Source: Macrostomum hystrix | Lineage: Eukaryota; Platyhelminthes; Macrostomidae | Direction: 5' to 3' | Assembly: GCA_950097015.1 (NCBI GenBank) | Contig: CATNEN010000030.1 | Coordinates: forward strand, 124,001-188,000 | DNA length: 64,000 nucleotides | Shown: positions 1 through 11,900 of the stretch, in pieces | How the letters are laid out: each line of letters opens with the position of its first letter | How positions within the stretch are numbered: the first letter of the stretch is position 1 | The notes under the pieces: model-generated | Seen by the model: the letters and a program-made list of their open reading frames with translations, nothing else | The model's database searches: none | What the model was told of the DNA's origin: nothing | Made by a program: the position numbers and the translations under genes

Positions 1-405
1 ATTGGATGATACGAGACCCATTAGGGATATAGGGGATATAGCAAGATATAGGGAAGAGACAAGACATAGGAGAGATTGACACTGGATGGGGATACATTTT
101 AATGGCATCAGTAGCTTTTCGCGCCATATCGGGTTGGCACAGGTAAATGCCCCAGACTAGCGTGGTAAGTAAGCGGCAGGAGTAACTAGGGCTTGGACTT
201 CTTAGCCAAGTGCCTCGTCATGTAATTAGTAAAACAAACAGTTGCTATCCAAACCCAGAAACTTACATCCGCAACAGAATTGATGAAGACTTGCAGATTC
301 TAATGCTTAGACTACCCCTAACCGTTAGGAAGCTCACGAATCAGCTCACGAATCAGCTCATACAATAGCTCATACATCAGGTCGCAACGTCCGCACCTTT
401 CACAG
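1..405. other. Upstream flank or intron, no gene seen
   Basis: No coding signature is visible. The last 40 bases are pyrimidine-rich and end in a good 3' splice acceptor (cacctttcacag, AG at 404-405), so most of this is probably an intron of the gene whose exon follows. A short degenerate tandem motif related to 'cagctcacgaat' lies at about 331-378. Confidence 0.4.
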
Positions 406-798
406 GCGGAGCTCAGCCAGTTGAAGTTGGATCGTCAGCAGCAGCGCCAGCTGGCCGATCAGCAGCTACTGGAGGCCAACGCCCGCCTTAGCGAACAAGT
501 TCAACTACTCGAAGCTGCTAATTCGGCCATGTCAGACGAGCTGGCGCAGAAGGCGGCCCTAGTCAACCGCTGTCTGCCAGTCGACGACGCCTCCGACTCT
601 CAGTCACAGTCCCAGGGTCACTCCGCTCGAAGCCTGCGAGACATTGCAGAAGAGCTGGCGCTAAAGAATGTACACCTGGAGGCCGCTGTTGAACGGCTAG
701 CCCTGGAGCTGCAGGAACTGCAGCAGCAGCAGCGGACTGACAGCTCCGTTCAGAATCCCGTGGTGTCTTCAGGTACAGGTGCAAATCGAACAGTTTGA
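406..798 (+). CDS. Exon of an unidentified coiled-coil protein (probably terminal exon)
   Basis: An open frame runs from the acceptor AG at 404-405 to a TGA at 796-798, about 130 codons. The product is rich in Gln, Leu, Glu and Ala with clear heptad character in two blocks (roughly residues 5-50 and 75-110, e.g. LEAAVERLALELQELQ), separated by a Ser/Gln-rich loop; this predicts two coiled-coil segments. It cannot be a complete gene because there is no good start codon upstream. An alternative reading uses the donor-like CAG|GTACAG at 770-776, making the exon 406-772. Many cytoskeletal or ciliary proteins look like this, so I do not assign a family. The exon itself is well supported by the acceptor, the codon pattern and the stop just before a SINE. 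Confidence 0.55.
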   Translation, partial: AELSQLKLDRQQQRQLADQQLLEANARLSEQVQLLEAANSAMSDELAQKAALVNRCLPVDDASDSQSQSQGHSARSLRDIAEELALKNVHLEAAVERLALELQELQQQQRTDSSVQNPVVSSGTGANRTV

Positions 799-829
799 CC
801 TCCAAACTAAACAGAGATATTTGAAAGAA

Positions 830-960
830 GATAGATTGTACAGCTAGTGGCACAGCCCCAGCCAATTTTCAGTCCATGGACTGGGGGGTTAGGGCGCCAC
901 ACCCGCACAAATATCTGATTCACCAGCTAAACCCCGGAATGAGATTTGAACTTGAGATCT
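830..960 (-). mobile_element. Truncated tRNA-derived SINE copy
   Basis: It shares with other copies in the window the tail motif 'gtggcacagcc', the signature 'cagtccatggactg' and, at 940-958 on the minus strand, a B-box-like GTTCAAATC. The A-box part of the tRNA-like head is missing, so this copy is 5'-truncated. Related copies lie near 16.8, 17.6, 43.9 and 50.7 kb. Confidence 0.55.
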
Positions 961-1633
961 ATTATTAAAGCAAAGTATTATTAATGACAGTGGTGTCACA
1001 AGCCACTTGCCTTATCTGCCTGGTATCTGTTCTAGTTTTTGTCCTAAACCCAACTACTTTAACCTAAACTATATTATTTAAGTAACTTTTACAAAACAAT
1101 ATGAAGGATTGTAAAAACAAATGCTACTACTTTTAGTAATATCGCATGATTTAGACAACAATATCATTGTTGCCTTAAATATTTTTGTAGTCAATTTTTT
1201 ACTCGAACTAGCATATTTATAAGTTGCAACGAATACTTACGACAAGATATATTCTCTCTCTGCTTGGATACTACTTAATACCTTTGTACTTCCAGCATTC
1301 CAACCGTATGACTTCACTTGGCATGACTTTGAGCTCACAAATTGACGCATTGGCTTGTTTTTTGTTTTATTTGACTACAGCTTTTTAGCCAGTTATGTCT
1401 ACCATAAATTACATGTACATACAAGGCATGCTCCTTTTTGTTTTCCAGTTTTCCTCTCATGTTATTTTCGCTAGCCAAATAATAAATCAATAAGTGGTTT
1501 TGTAGCACAATCATGTTAGTTTGTCCAAACTATATTGAAAAAACTAAGAAAATAGTTTCCTTCTCATTTTGCTTTGTCAAAACTCCAACTTGAATGTTTT
1601 ATGAGATTAATCTCATTTTAATCTCTCTAACAC
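961..1633. other. AT-rich spacer, nothing recognised
   Basis: AT-rich sequence without an open frame of interest. An ATTAAA at 964 could serve as a polyadenylation signal for the coiled-coil gene upstream, but it lies about 165 bases after the stop and is weak evidence. Confidence 0.4.
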
Positions 1634-2577
1634 CAGTTAACTGACTGCTCACTCCTATCTCAGATCCTCAGTTAACTGACTGCTCACTCCAATCTCAGAT
1701 CCTCAGTTAACTGACTGCTCACTCCAATCTCAGATCCTCAGTTAACTGACTGCTCACTCCTATCTCAGATCCTCAGTTAACTGACTGCTCACTCCAATCT
1801 CAGATCCCCAGTTAACTGACTGCTCACTCCAATCTCAGATCCTCAGTTAACTGACTGCTCACTCCAATCTCAGATCCTCAGTTAACTGACTGCTCACTCC
1901 AATCTCAGATCCCCAGTTAACTGACTGCTCACTCCAATCTCAGATCCTCAGTTAACTGACTGCTCACTCCAATCTCAGATCCTCAGTTAACTGACTGCTC
2001 ACTCCAATCTCAGATCCTCAGTTAACTGACTGCTCACTCCAATCTCAGATCCTCAGTTAACTGACTGCTCACTCCAATCTCAGATCCCCAGTTAACTGAC
2101 TGCTCACTCCAATCTCAGATCCTCAGTTAACTGACTGCTCACTCCAATCTCAGATCCTCATTTAACTGACTGCTCACTCCAATCTCAGATCCTCATTTAA
2201 CTGACTGCTCACTCCAATCTCAGATCCCCAGTTAACTGACTGCTCACTCCAATCTCAGTTAACTGACTGCTCACTCCAATCTCAGATCCTCAGTTAACTG
2301 ACTGCTCACTCCTATCTCAGATCCTCAGTTAACTGACTGCTCACTCCTATCTCAGATCCTCAGTTAACTGACTGCTCACTCCTATCTCAGATCCTCAGTT
2401 AACTGACTGCTCACTCCTATCTCAGATCCTCAGTTAACTGACTGCTCACTCCAATCTCAGATCCCCAGTTAACTGACTGCTCACTCCAATCTCAGTTAAC
2501 TGACTGCTCACTCCAATCTCAGATCCTCAGTTAACTGACTGCTCACTCCAATCTCAGATCCCCAGTTAACGGTACTC
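1634..2577. repeat. 35-bp minisatellite, about 27 copies
   Basis: Head-to-tail units of 35 bp containing cagttaactgactgctcac. Variants are C/T in 'atcc(c/t)cag', A/T in 'cactcc(a/t)atc' and a few 'catttaac' copies. Two shortened units (near 2258 and 2494) lack the 'gatcctc' segment, so the array has also evolved by internal deletion. Each unit holds the palindrome GTTAAC. The high identity implies recent amplification or homogenisation. Confidence 0.95.
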
Positions 2578-3092
2578 CGATTTGAGTACATTCCCAGCGG
2601 GCTATTATTATCAAATCATTGAATACAGAACAAAAATGTTGATTTTCGGTGAGGCAAATTTAACGATCCTCAAAAAGCTTGAACGAATCTTTGAAACATA
2701 ACCGAGTGTATGAGTGTGCACAAATTTTATTTGTCAAACAAAATTCTGCATTGGATTAAATTAAATCAATGCAATTAGCTCCAAAAAGCAAGGCAGAATT
2801 TTTATATAAACACGAGAAAAAAATACAAGTTAGCCCAAATGTGAAGACGGATGGATACGAGTAGGAATAGTACGAGCTATGATTTCATCAATAACATCTA
2901 ACCCAAAGATGCAACTTTTAAGATTTTATATATGTATATTCCTCAGACAAAAGGTTGAATCCCGTTTTATCGCTAACAGGAAACAGAAAATTTGGTAAAA
3001 CTTTAAGCTGGTCCGCGCTTGCACTTTGTGGAGTGAAATAATACACAATAAGTACATTTAATATACTCGTAAACTCGAGTCAATATATCATC
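2578..3092. other. AT-rich spacer between two minisatellites
   Basis: No gene, RNA or repeat of note is visible. Confidence 0.4.
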
Positions 3093-3898
3093 GGGTTCGA
3101 GGCGATTCTCATATGGTTTGAGGCGGTTCTCATAGGGTAGGAGGCGATTCTCATAGGGTAGGAGGCGATTCTCATATGGTTCGAGGCGATTCTCATAGGG
3201 TAGGAGGCGATTCTCATAGGGTAGGAGGCGATTCTCATATGGTTCGAGGCGATTCTCATAGGGTTGGAGGCGATTCTTATAGGGTAGGAGGCAATTCTTA
3301 TAGGGTTGGAGGCGATTCTCATAGGGTAGGAGGCGATTCTCATATGGTTCGAGGCGATTCTCATATGGTTGGAGGCGATTCTCATAGAGTAAAAGGCGAT
3401 TCTCATAGGGTAGGAGGCGATTCTCATATGGTTGGAGGCGATTCTCATATGGTTGGAGGCGATTCTCATATGGTTGGAGGCGATTCTCATAGGGTAGCAG
3501 GCGATTCTCATTTGGTTGGAGGCGATTCTCATAGGGTAGCAGGCGATTCTCATAGGCTTGGAGGCGATTCTCATAGGGTAGGAGGCGATTCTCATAGGGT
3601 TGGAGGCGATTTTCATATGGTTGGAGGCGATTCTCATAGGGTTGGGGGCGATTCTCATAGGCTTGGAGGCGATTCTCATAGGGTTGGAGGCGATTCTCAT
3701 AAGGTAGGAGGCGATTCTCATAGGGTTGGAGGCGATTCTCATAGGCTTGGAGGCGATTCTCATAGGGTAGGAGGCGATTCTCATATGGTTGGAGGCGATT
3801 CTCATATGGTTGGAGGCGATTCTCATAGGGTAGGAGGCGATTCTCATATGGTTCGAGGCGATTCTCATAGGGTAGGAGGCGATTCTCATAGGGTAGGA
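3093..3898. repeat. 21-bp minisatellite, about 38 copies
   Basis: Units of 21 bp of the form gaggcgattctcata(g/t)ggtt(g/a)g. Because 21 is divisible by 3 and the unit lacks stops in several frames, ORFs of 260-305 codons run through on both strands (heptapeptide PYENRLQ on minus, VGGDSHR on plus). I regard these as artefacts of the period, since no splice, promoter or flanking domain supports translation. Confidence 0.95.
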
Positions 3899-3899
3899 T

Positions 3900-5417
3900 G
3901 CATTTTAACCTTGATACCAAGGGTGAGATCGACCATTAAAACAGGAGAATCGACTATACCTTGAACTTGTTTAGTCGGGGTAGTTAAGAGGTAAAGATCT
4001 AAGCATTAAAGTGAGTTTGTGGAGGTTGCGCTAAAATAGGACTGTTGCCAAAGCTTGCATGTGATCATAGCGGACCAGATTTCCAATGAGGGCAAATCAT
4101 AGTTGACATTTTAATCTTTGCAAACAAGTGAACTGGTGGGAGTAGATAAGCAGTGCGAGAGGAAATAAAAATCAATTCCACAAAGGAAAGACTGGCCAGC
4201 AGATGAAGTAGGGGTCGATTTTTGTCCAACAGAGAAAAAGGCGAAGAAATCGCTCTCAACATTAATTAATTTAGTGGTCCGAGTGTGAAATCTGTAAAAA
4301 AAGAATCCTAGCAATATCAGAGGCAAATGAGCACAGAAGCCACATAAATAAATTCAATCTGGAAGGTCAAGTAGTTCATTAGCTTTGTACAAGTCTCGAG
4401 CCAATTCTTCGTGTGGCAAATAGTTACGCATAAGAATTCTATGAATAATATAGAAGAGTAAATATCATGTAAATGATAGCGCAAGCAGCACTGGACAAAG
4501 AAAGCACATGTCTAATAACAGTATAATATCTGATCAGTACGTATATGAGTAAACAAAATAAACACACGGGCTTTGACTAGATTCTCGCTAAATAACAACT
4601 TGATTGCCTTCATAATAGTCTGTTTTAATGTATCAGCAGCAAGGAACGAACAGCCAACACAATACGAGTAAAATAAAGCTGCTCTATTTTTCTTTTCTTT
4701 TAAAAGGCAGAAAAACGTGAACAAAAACCCATAACCAGCTGAAAAACCACTCCAAGACAAATTGAGAGAAAAAAAACAGAAGAAAGCACCAAAAAAGGTG
4801 GTTGAAAAACAAAAAACCTCGAGCAGTAGCCGCTGCTGCTGTTGCTTACTTGTTTTTTATGTTTTAAGCAACAGCAGAAATAAAAATCGGGCTTTTAAAA
4901 AAGATGAAACACAAAAGAAATCAGGCAATAAAAGCTGTTTAATTAATATTTTATGCCGAAGAAAAACAAGCAGCCAAATGTAGATTCTGACACATTTTCT
5001 TTCATCAGGAACTAGTTAATCAAAGGTGTAAAATAGAAGCGATGCGTTCAAATAGACGAGATTAAGGAAATTAAAACAAAACTCACATACAAGTGAGACC
5101 TAAATATTCCATCGCACATAATAAAAATAAAATTATCATAAGCCGTGTAATAAAATTATATATATGTTCAAACTGTAAATGTGCAAATAATTGCACACTG
5201 CAAATTGCACTCTGTGAAGCCTGGGCAAATAACATTTGTTTCCACAAGCAAAAGTGGAGAAAGATTATGATGAGTAGGTGAGAGCCAGTTTTAAACGCGA
5301 AGCACAGTTTTCAGCTAATTCGAACTAAAAAATAAGGACTTTGAAAGTTTTACAAGCAAGTTTTACCAGCTTCAATGTCAATAAAGGTCCGGGGTGCTAT
5401 AGGAATTACATTTTTAT
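3900..5417. other. AT-rich intergenic region
   Basis: No recognisable gene. Short ORFs on both strands are Lys/Ser/Phe-rich and look like random open frames in AT-rich DNA. Confidence 0.4.
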
Positions 5418-5875
5418 CAGTAGAAAGACCACGGATTTCAAATACGCAGTTTTCAGTTTTTTTCTGTATCTCCTAAAATATTCAACCAATAGACATGTAA
5501 GTCCAGAACACGGGCTAAAATTTTCCGCTCTATCCGATGAAACAACTTCCAGAATCAAGAAACATCGTGATACTCAACGATTCTCGTCGTGGCGTCTGGT
5601 GGCAAAAACCACCAATAAAGGCATGATTTTTCTGCTCACAAAATGCCATCACGTGACCACGTTGGCTATCATTTTTTACTATTTTAAATTGATTAAATTG
5701 TTGTTTTTTACTTTGAACATATATGGATTCGCCATACGACTATAGGCTTATACAGAGCAATGCCTGGCTCTGTATAAGCCTACTGGTACTGGCCTTGTCA
5801 CCAGGCTCTTCGAAAATAAGCGCCGACTTTGGTGGACTTTTACAAAAAATCGGTCATAGCGTGGTCTTTCTACTG
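5418..5875. mobile_element. Non-autonomous TIR element (MITE), 458 bp
   Basis: It begins with CAGTAGAAAGACCACG and ends with the exact reverse complement (5860-5875), a perfect 16-bp terminal inverted repeat. The flanks are TTAT on the left and TTAC on the right, so a TTAA-type target duplication is possible but degraded. An internal stretch at about 5535-5612 is similar, in inverted orientation, to 11445-11545. Inside lies a perfect 16-bp hairpin (5743-5758 with 5767-5782, 8-nt loop). No transposase is encoded. Related ends occur at 9780-9999. Confidence 0.75.
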
Positions 5876-5916
5876 TTACTGGATTTAAAAAGAGAAATAA
5901 GTCAAAACTTTAGAAA

Positions 5917-5922
5917 TTTATT
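5917..5922 (-). terminator. Candidate poly(A) signal of the WDR62-like gene
   Basis: AATAAA on the minus strand, about 105 bases downstream of the TGA of the WD-repeat gene. It is the nearest canonical hexamer, so the 3' UTR would be about 120-130 nt. Confidence 0.5.
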
Positions 5923-6025
5923 TTAAGAAATAGATTCCTAAAATTTACTGGAAGTGTCGTTCTTCGAATTCGATTTAAAAAGTGAGATTCCCTTTTCAGA
6001 CAGACATTGATAGATATAATACTAG

Positions 6026-8958
6026 TCACGCTTTATCTGGCAAACGTCGCGCAGAAGAGGCAGCAGCAGCAGCAGCAGCCGTGGAGGTTGCCGCCATAGT
6101 GATGGTGCCGCTGCCGCTAGCAACTGTTGAAGTAGCTGGCGCTGACGAACTCGAATCCAGACGACCATCGCCGCGGGCGGCAGCTGAAGCGCCCAGCTGG
6201 CCCAGAGCCCGTTCGCAGAAGTCGGCCAGCAGGCGCTCGACCAGCTGCGAGTCCGGACAGCACAGGTTGGGCAAGCCCAGCCGAGCCCGCAGACGGCTAA
6301 ACCGACTGTCCAGACGGTCGAGAAGTTCAGAGTCCAGCGAAGATAGCGGAGGCGATTCCAGCGAAGAGGCTTCAAGCGACATAAGTGCGAGGTTGAGCGC
6401 CTGATCTAGATTTTCCAAGGCCAGCTGGGCACATGTCGATGGACAGACGGTCTGAATGGAACATTCCAGAGTTGACGCAGCAGTAACTGGCGGAGGCGCC
6501 GGCGCCTCCGGTTGGCGCGCTGCTGGCGGTGGAGGCTGTCGATGATGAACGGCGGCCGCCGCTGGAGACGGCTTCGGATGCACCGGCGGAGGATGCGAGG
6601 GAGACGACTGAGCGGGGGCGCCAGCGGTGGAAGCCGCAGTTGGTCGGCTGGAGGAGCCGGCGGCCACGCGGCGACGGTTGCTGAGCATGCCGCTGAGCAT
6701 GCTGTTAACGTCGAGCTTGCGAGGCCGCCTAGACGATGCTGAAGACGGCGCCGATACAGACGTCGATGTGGAGGTCGACGGTGAAGCGGCTGAATTATTT
6801 GACGGAGATGGCGACGGTAATAGCGTGGCGCACGATACCGAGGTTGAAGTAGCATCTTCATCTTCGTGCTCGTCGATAACGTGCTCTCGAGCACGAGACG
6901 ATGATGCTGAGGCAATCACTGTCGTAGCGGCGGACGATGCAGCGGAAGTCGCAGTCGGAGTCGGCGTTGTAGACGGCGGTGGCAGCGGAGGTGTCGGCGT
7001 TGTGTCGACCGGAATGGCCACGATTGGCACCGGGGCGATGATAACATGAGCTGGTACTGCCGAAGACACGGAGGCCAGGGTGTGTGTGCTCTCCGTTAGG
7101 GAGTCGGTCGGCGAAATGGTCGATTCGCGAGTCGGTGAAACCGATGACAAGCGGTCGTCGTCAATGGCTGCAGCAGGGAGAGCTGCAGTAACGGTGGTAG
7201 ATTTTATTTCTAAAGACAACAGTGTCGACTCAAAAATTGTCGCCGTCGTGGGGACCGCAGCCGTTGACACAGCCGATTGAATTGTTGACTGTGTCGACGA
7301 CAGAGGCGGCGACGCCGACGGAGATGCGGCGGCTAGAAGTCGGCGCGCCTCCTGAACGTCGTCCGATGTGACGGGGCAGCTGAGCCGAGCCAGGCGCCGG
7401 GTCAGCTTGCTAGTTCGGTCCCAACGAGCGCGGACCGGCGGAACAGCTTCACCGGCGGCATCACTGCCAAGCCGCTCAGCCTCCGGATGATCAGCTACCT
7501 GGCTCTGATGAATTTCATCGACAGGTTTTGTTGGAAGCTCCACCTGCTTCTGCTGCTGCAATTCTGGCGTTGGTGACCGCGTCGACGGCACCTCGAAGGT
7601 GACACTCGGCCTAGTGTTGCTGCTGCTAGAAGAAGCCACAGACTTGCCAACAGACTGCGGCCGGCGGAAGCCGCGAAGACTCCTGGCGCCCAGGCTGGCA
7701 GAGGAGCGGCTGGCCTCGCGGCTCAGGTTACTACCGGCCGGCTGTCGATTCGCAGTCCGCGGCTTTGTAAACGACGACGAAGAGGACGAGGTCAACGGCG
7801 CAGGCAGCTCGTTACCACTGAGCGCCTGCAGGCGGCGGCGCGTGTTCTCCGCCATCTTTGCGAAGCTCTCTCGCGGTTTTCCAGCAATCACGGAGCCGCC
7901 GCCGCTTGCCGGCGAGGCTGTTGAAACCGGGCAAGAATCGGTGTTAGCTACAATCGATGACGACGTAGAAGAACGGCATCGAAGGCTCTGCGATCGAACC
8001 AATGGCTGGGAAGCAATAGTAGAAGCGGAGGAAGACGTTTGCTGCTGCGGAGAAGGCGGCTGCTGCTTTCTATTGGCGGCAAATCTGGCGCTTAGGCTGC
8101 GGCGGGCCGGATTGTCGCCAGGCAGCACCGAGGCGTCCAGCGCGAGAAGCAATGAGGCGGCCGGAGCCGGCGTGTCGAAGCTGCTGACACCATTTAGAGG
8201 ATCTTCATCAACGGGTGTCGGCGGATCTTCGGCTCCATCCTCGTCTAGGCCGGAGGCGCTCTTTGCTCGACGAACAATGCGCGACTGAACCACCGGGACG
8301 TCTCTACCGGCGTTAATGACGGCAAAGATAGGGAAATTCTGCTGCTGATCCGGCAGCTCAGCGGGTCCGGATTGACTGGTTGGTCCCGTTAGAAACTGCG
8401 CTGGCTGCGGAGGCGGCGAAGATGACGGCGAGAACGGATTGAAGGCATCACCGGACGCAATCGCCGCAGTGCAGATGGTGGGCTGGTCAGCAGCCAGCTT
8501 TCTCTGTGCCCAGGCGGGCAAGCCGAGGTTCAAGCTGAAGCCTTCAGCCTCAGCCTGGCCCATGATGCGAACTAATCCTGTGTCCAAGGAGCCGGCGCAG
8601 GACACCAGCTCAGAGACGCTCTCCGCCTCCTCAGACTCGGCACCATCAGTAGCTCCGCCGTAGTCTTCGCTCTCGCCGTAGCCATTACTAGCGTAGCTAT
8701 TGGACTCGTACAGCCTGTGACGCATGCGCATTGTCATAGAGACCGGTAGGCGCCAGACGAATACGCAACCGTCGGCGCCAGTGGACACCAGGTAGCGCAG
8801 GTTGGGCAGAAACGCAAGGCCAAGCGGAGACTCAGAATGGCCTTGACAGACAGCCACTGCTTGGCCAGTTTGGAAATCTATCACGCTAATGTCCTTGTCC
8901 GAGCTGGCTGTGGCCAGGAAACAGCCGGACGGATCCAGGGCGCAGTGAATCAGCGAGC
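6026..8958 (-). CDS. MAPKBP1/WDR62-like: WDR62-like gene, coding exon 5 (last)
   Basis: Begins after CCCTGTCGCAG, completing the Gly codon of GEDGS, then finishes the last blades (ATASSDKDISVIDF, GADGCVFVWRLP, MRMRHRL). The following 850 or so residues are low-complexity (Ser, Pro, Ala, Thr) with acidic patches. LPAWAQRKL resembles a short motif just after the WD region of the family. The Leu-rich segment at about 6190-6430 is the probable dimerisation helix. A 2.9-kb terminal exon is unusually large. Confidence 0.92.
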
Positions 8959-11900
8959 CTGCGACAGGGCAAGGGGAAATGAGTGAGCAAATGCCCTGAA
9001 TAAAAAAATACGAGTAACTGCAGGAGGGCTGTGGGCAATGGCACATCATTGTTTGACAGTAGACCCGCATCCAGCCAGGAGGCAATTCTGCCCATTTCGC
9101 TGACTCCTGAGCACACACGCACTAAGATAATAATAAAATATAATAATTGACACTAGACCCAAGGGCCAGTGCAGGTGTTGTGTCAGGCACACTAGCAGGT
9201 GGGGACTGCACACCTATTGTACTCCCCGGCTCTCTCGGACACCGGTTGACAGCCGCGTGTCAGCAATGGAATTTATTTTTCCAAACATATCGGCAGCATC
9301 CAAACCCCACAGAATTGCCGCACAGAACTGCTTTATTCCACGCCAGCCGGAATTATTATTACCCGACGAAATGTCGGTACTCATTTGCAGCTGAGTAGAC
9401 TGTGTGCACATCAGGGCAAAGCAGCTTGCCAAAGGCTGCACGAATATTTCTAGACTAGGTCGGGAGTCGAACTCAGGACCATCTGATCCAGAGTCCGACA
9501 CCTTACTGACTGAGCTATCCGCCCATAGCTCACTGAGATACCGTACGCAGGCACACGCTCACAGGTGTGTACATTTGCGCTGACTTTCTCATCGTCAGGG
9601 CAGTGTACACCTCACTAAGCCTTGGAGGTAAGCCCTCAGGCGTAAATTGCATGACAAGCCCCCAAGCCTTCTCTCCGTGGCTGCGCCCCAAATTAATGTG
9701 GCCTCGCCGCGGAATCGAACTTAGGGACCTTGGTGCAAGAGAGGCAGACGCGTTAATCGCTCTGCCACCGACCCCCTAGCAGTAGAAAGACCAGGCTATT
9801 GTTCGACCTGGGGAAAAACCACGGGGATATTTCAAACACCCAATGCCTACTTAACGATAGATCCCAAACCGAATGACAGATTTTCGTGATAGTTCACAAT
9901 ATGTATAAAACTTTTCCGCCTTTTACGAGTATTACGATGAAATAATTTTTCAGACCGTTGGACGTCAGCAACGAGGACAACTTAGTGGTCTTTCTAGTGT
10001 TAACAGATAGTTCACTGTGTATTGGAGGATTTTCGGCAGGATACACGTACCAATTGGGTGGAGTTTTGTAGTGACATTTTCCTTTTCCTACCTGTCACTT
10101 TGATGGCCATACTTTGATAGTGTTTCTATTTAAACTGGTCAAATTATTATAACTTTCCAGGGCTTGATAAGTGAGATTGGAGCTCGTTTTTCAATGAATG
10201 AAAAATGAATAAATCAATCGAGTCATACCATCCTCTCCCATAGCGCCGCGCAGTGTGCGCCGAAGCTTGCCACTCAGGGCGCTGTAGACTCGGACGCTGC
10301 GATCCTGGCAGGCCACAGCCAGTAACTGCCTGTGACAATCCATGGCGTACTGTGAGCAGCGGCTCTGCACATTGTGCTCTAAGCTGAGTTTAGGCGACCA
10401 AGGCTCTGTTAGGTCAAGCCGGCGCAGTAGCAGCGATTTGTCTGTGCCACAGGTGACTAGTCGCCGGCCGCCGTCGGCTAGTTCAACAACTTTAGCACCG
10501 TAGACTGCGCCGGAATGATCATCAATGGTAGCTAGCAGCTGCAGGCCACCGCCACCAACGCCATCAATGCCGAACAGGTGAACCAGGCGATCGCGAGAAG
10601 CCGACACCAGCAGGTCCGGCTCAGTCGGCACCCTGGACTGGTAATAATCCAATTGTAGCACTTCACCGTCGTGCGCCTCAACGCAGGCGGCCTCCTCCGG
10701 GTAGCCGTTCTCCAGAGCGAATAGGCGCAGATTGCCGGACCGGTCCCCGATGGCCAGCCAGCGACCGTCGGCGCTGAACCGGACGGCCCGAACGCCGCTA
10801 GCCGATGCGGAGTCGTCAATAGCGGCGCTCTGACTATTACTATTAGTATTGATAATGTTAACTGGAGATGCTGAGCCGCCAGAGCTGCTGCCAATTCTAC
10901 TAGAGCCGGTGCCGCCTGTACCGTTGCCGGCGCGCCGCAGATCGGCGAATCGATCCTCAACAAGTAGATCTCGCCTATCCAACAAGTACAGGATGCGTAC
11001 TAATGAGCCCTGAGGATTCCACATGCGGACTGTGTTATCAGCGCCGCAGGTGGCAAAGGTGTTGCCAGGCAGGCAGGCGGCACTGCGGATGGCGTCAACG
11101 CCCCACACGTAGCCATTGTGATAGTGCTGGGCCAGTACACGCTTGGCTTTAGCTGGCTCAGCAATGTCCCAAGCGTAGAGGCTGTGATCTGCGTAGACCG
11201 CAATAAGGCGCTTACGGTTGTTGTCTACGGCTACGGCGACAGCGTCGGGATAGTCGACAGTTTCGTCTGCTGGCAGAGACGTAGTCGGCGAATTCGGTCT
11301 GCCCAGCTGGTCGCCTGCGATGGCGTCGCGCAGATCGGCGCCCAGACTGTGCGGCAACGGCAGGGAGAAGAGAAAGCGGAGAGTCTGCTCGTCAAAGGCC
11401 TGCAGGCGTAGGTTAAATGGCAGCAATGATTTTCGATGCTTTAACAGTAGAAAGACCTATTTTTGCCACCAGACACCACGACGAGAATCGGTGAATATCT
11501 CGGTGATGCTGATGTTTTGTGATTCTGGAGTTGTTTCATCAAATTCCTTGAATAATGTCGAAGGCAGTGAGACGCCTTGAAAAAGTCCGAAATCTCCTAT
11601 ATTTAGGTCGGCAAACAACAGAGCAAACTACGACTATGCACCTGAAATTCCTATATAGATAGGGTAGCACTAAACGATACCCAAGCAGTCGAGCTCTTAC
11701 CCTGACGCAGCCTCTCGCGCAGCCGACAAACACCCGGCCGGCGGCGCCGTGAAGGCAGAAAGCCCGACTAGTTCGCAATTCGACAAAGCGTTCAACGTGT
11801 CGACGCTCAGAGAAATGACAGAGCTGGCCGCTGCTGCTGAGGGCAAGGAGACCGCCACCGTCTGGCAGCGGGTGCGCACCGACAAACGTGGCATTACGCA

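Noticed and set aside
1634-2577. CRISPR-like direct repeats
   Set aside because: Units are contiguous with no unique spacers, in a eukaryotic genome. These are minisatellites.
6627-8288. Several plus-strand ORFs of 70-229 codons
   Set aside because: Shadows of the GC-rich last exon of the WDR gene, whose minus frame is conserved and spliced.
9455-9526. Second tRNA gene (minus strand)
   Set aside because: GGGCGGA at the 5' end has no pairing TCCGCCC at the 3' end. It is the head of the nested SINE.
9706-9779. tRNA gene (minus strand)
   Set aside because: A and B boxes are good, but the 3' side does not close the acceptor stem and a SINE body follows directly.
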